Shown: one piece after another, positions 22,724 through 23,895 of the stretch
Layout of the letters: every line of letters starts with the position of its first letter
Position numbering within the stretch: the stretch's first letter is position 1
Source: an uncultured Oscillospiraceae bacterium
GTDB lineage: Bacteria > Bacillota > Clostridia > Oscillospirales > Acutalibacteraceae
DNA length: 23,895 bases
NCBI GenBank assembly: GCA_900552115.1
Contig: URYP01000027.1
Location: 1 to 23,895 of the forward strand
Direction of reading: 5' to 3'
Program-made: the position numbers and the translations under genes
Notes under the pieces: generated by a model
The model's database searches: none
What the model was told of the DNA's origin: nothing
Seen by the model: the letters and a program-made list of their open reading frames with translations, nothing else

Positions 22724-23591
22724 CTTGTTCTCCATCTCCATTCACAATGCGTTTTTGTTCCGCCGGCATACCCCATTGCAGAACATTGCGCAAAATACCA
22801 TCAAACCGATATACGGACAGCTTGTCATAGCTGTCCACACATTCCGCCGCGCATGCGTTAAGAGCCATACGGGCCGATTCTTTTATCTCTTTAATTTGGC
22901 CGCCTTCGGCCTCCTGTATCCCTCGTGAGGCTGCGTAAGGATTATAACGGCCCTTTGCCAAGTCTTCTTCCAAGTCGTCCAGGGCGTCCATTAAATAAAT
23001 CCAGCGACCCAGGCAGTAGCCAAAGCGTTCGCGTATCGCTTTCTCCTGCTCGTCCTTAGCCGAGAGTGAAGCCAGCGCTGCCAGAATAACAGCCGTCGGT
23101 TCAGCCGCGGCATCGACAGACGCACACACCGCCTGCTCCAAAGCAGCCTGTCGCTTCATGCAGTCTGCCATCAGCCGGTCCAAAGCGGGCAAGCGAAGAC
23201 CAGCCTTCCGGCGTGCCCGGCCGGCAAACAAAAGAAGAAAGCGGGCGCCCAGTCTCTTCCAAAAGCCGTCATCCGCCACGCTGTCTTTCAGTTTATAATA
23301 CATCAGCATCGCAGCGGCATCAGCAGCCAGTCGGATGGAATCGTTGTTTCGGCAAAACAGGCACTTTTTAAAAGGATTAAAGGTGCAGCGGCTTTTTTCA
23401 AACCCACAGCATCCGGGAGTCAGCGCCATGTGAAAAAGGGCCAGAAAAGTAAAATCGTAGCTCAGCGTCATGCGTGACCAGAAGCCATAGGATTTCCCAA
23501 GCTGCTTGCACAAAGAGCAATAGATGCCTTTGTACTGTTCAAACTCCCCCATTTTAAGTTCCGGCTGATAGGTTTTTACATAGCCAAACAT
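22701..23591 (-). CDS. DUF5685 family protein with Cys cluster and Asp-rich motifs
   Basis: 296 residues, predicted nearly all helical, no signal peptide. The start MFGYVKTYQPELKMGEFEQYKGIYCSLC is typical of DUF5685, a family of unknown function common in Clostridia. Cysteines cluster at 25, 28 (CSLC) and 61, 62, 69, 77, 80 (CTFNPFKKCLFC), suggesting a metal site. Two acidic motifs stand out: KLKDSVADDG (101-110) and DALDDLEEDLAKGRYNPY (202-219). The second looks like the DxxxD...GRxYLP motif of squalene/phytoene synthases; this resemblance is by eye. It is the first gene of a three-gene unit with a J-domain protein and a small membrane protein. GGGGAA lies about 7 nt before the ATG. Confidence 0.85.
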   Translation of the reverse strand: MFGYVKTYQPELKMGEFEQYKGIYCSLCKQLGKSYGFWSRMTLSYDFTFLALFHMALTPGCCGFEKSRCTFNPFKKCLFCRNNDSIRLAADAAAMLMYYKLKDSVADDGFWKRLGARFLLLFAGRARRKAGLRLPALDRLMADCMKRQAALEQAVCASVDAAAEPTAVILAALASLSAKDEQEKAIRERFGYCLGRWIYLMDALDDLEEDLAKGRYNPYAASRGIQEAEGGQIKEIKESARMALNACAAECVDSYDKLSVYRFDGILRNVLQWGMPAEQKRIVNGDGEQDGHRQSL

Positions 23592-23623
23592 ATCCGATTC
23601 CCCATCCCATCGACATCTATAGT

Positions 23624-23652
23624 ATCATACCGTATTCGAACGGTTAGTATAT
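23624..23652 (-). promoter_or_regulatory. Possible promoter and operator of the DUF5685 operon
   Basis: On the minus strand, a -10-like TATGAT (23629-23624) lies 33 nt before the DUF5685 start. The expected -35 position (23652-23647) reads ATATAC, a poor match. An inverted repeat ACCGT-N6-ACGGT (23629-23633 and 23640-23644) sits in the spacer, where a regulator could bind. Evidence is weak. Confidence 0.35.
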
Positions 23653-23670
23653 GAAAGAATTGTAAATTCT

Positions 23671-23710
23671 GGTTAAAAGAACGCCAACCGGATGAAAACA
23701 CCGGTTGGCG
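23671..23710 (-). terminator. Intrinsic terminator of uvrA
   Basis: On the minus strand, a 10-bp perfect stem (CGCCAACCGG, 23710-23701, with 23691-23682), 9-nt loop, then TTCTTTTAACC. It begins 8 nt after the uvrA stop. Confidence 0.82.
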
Positions 23711-23717
23711 CGCCTTA

Positions 23718-23895
23718 TCAGGATTTGGATAAAATGGATTTCAAATAATAACCGGTATAGGATTCCGGCACCTGAACGATCTCCTCCGGCGTGCCGGACG
23801 CGACCAGCGTTCCGCCCTTGTCGCCGCCCTCCGGCCCGAGATCAATGATATAATCGGCTGTTTTGATAACTTCAAGGTTATGCTCAATGACTACA
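23718..23895 (-). CDS. uvrA: UvrABC system protein A, C-terminal fragment cut by the window edge
   Basis: Only the last 58 codons are present; the 5' end lies beyond the window. The translated end contains VVIEHNLEVIKTADYIIDLGPEGG split around the Walker-B-downstream H-loop (EHN), then GGTLVASGTPEEI and a lysine/serine-rich end. This is the highly conserved C-terminus of UvrA, the damage-sensing ABC ATPase of nucleotide excision repair. Stop TGA is at 23720-23718. No uvrB is visible in this window. Confidence 0.93.
   Translation of the reverse strand, partial: VVIEHNLEVIKTADYIIDLGPEGGDKGGTLVASGTPEEIVQVPESYTGYYLKSILSKS

Noticed and set aside
22724..22741. Upstream ATG (22741) as the J-domain protein start
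   Set aside because: It has no Shine-Dalgarno, while the ATG at 22723 has GGAG at 6 nt and the J domain begins directly after it.

Overview
This window looks like ordinary chromosomal DNA from a low-GC-lineage Gram-positive bacterium (Firmicutes), most likely class Clostridia and possibly Oscillospirales. The evidence is the mix of hprK, whiA, rapZ, a type III glutamine synthetase, and DUF421/DUF4363 and DUF5685/J-protein pairs, all with strong AGGAGG-type ribosome binding sites and consensus sigma-A promoters. The family-level placement is inference. I saw no rRNA, tRNA, CRISPR array, insertion sequence, phage gene or attachment site.

Layout. (1) 21-6292, minus strand: an operon reading alaS > hinT-like > DEDDh exonuclease > mscL > mutY > EF-P-type short-chain reductase. 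It starts from a consensus promoter at 6436-6464 and passes through a leader with a candidate attenuator (6317-6382). (2) 6519-8771, plus strand: a divergent single gene for type III glutamine synthetase, with its own promoter and terminator. (3) 8781-18991, minus strand: a long cluster reading hprK > PHP phosphatase > ROK glucokinase > murB > rapZ > whiA > dnaE > pfkA. Gaps between the first seven genes are about 12-35 nt, and pfkA has an additional promoter of its own. (4) 19042-21574, plus strand: a GT4 glycosyltransferase with promoter and terminator, then a DUF421/DUF4363 pair overlapping by ATGA. (5) 21535-23591, minus strand: DUF5685 > J-domain protein with a cysteine-rich tail > small S-component-like membrane protein. 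(6) 23718-23895, minus strand: the 3' end of uvrA with its terminator.

How the genes fit together. Region 3 puts carbon-state sensing (HPr kinase, glucokinase, RapZ, PfkA) in one transcription unit with peptidoglycan synthesis (MurB), a division-linked DNA-binding protein (WhiA) and the replicative polymerase. Region 1 combines translation quality (AlaS, possible EF-P modification), DNA repair (MutY, exonuclease) and osmotic safety (MscL).

The least understood part is region 5. DUF5685 has two aspartate-rich motifs resembling those of squalene/phytoene synthases, plus a cysteine cluster. It is translationally coupled to a J protein whose last 28 residues hold ten cysteines. Other items worth attention are the alaS leader, an apparent AUC start codon on the exonuclease, and a zinc-ribbon tail on MscL.
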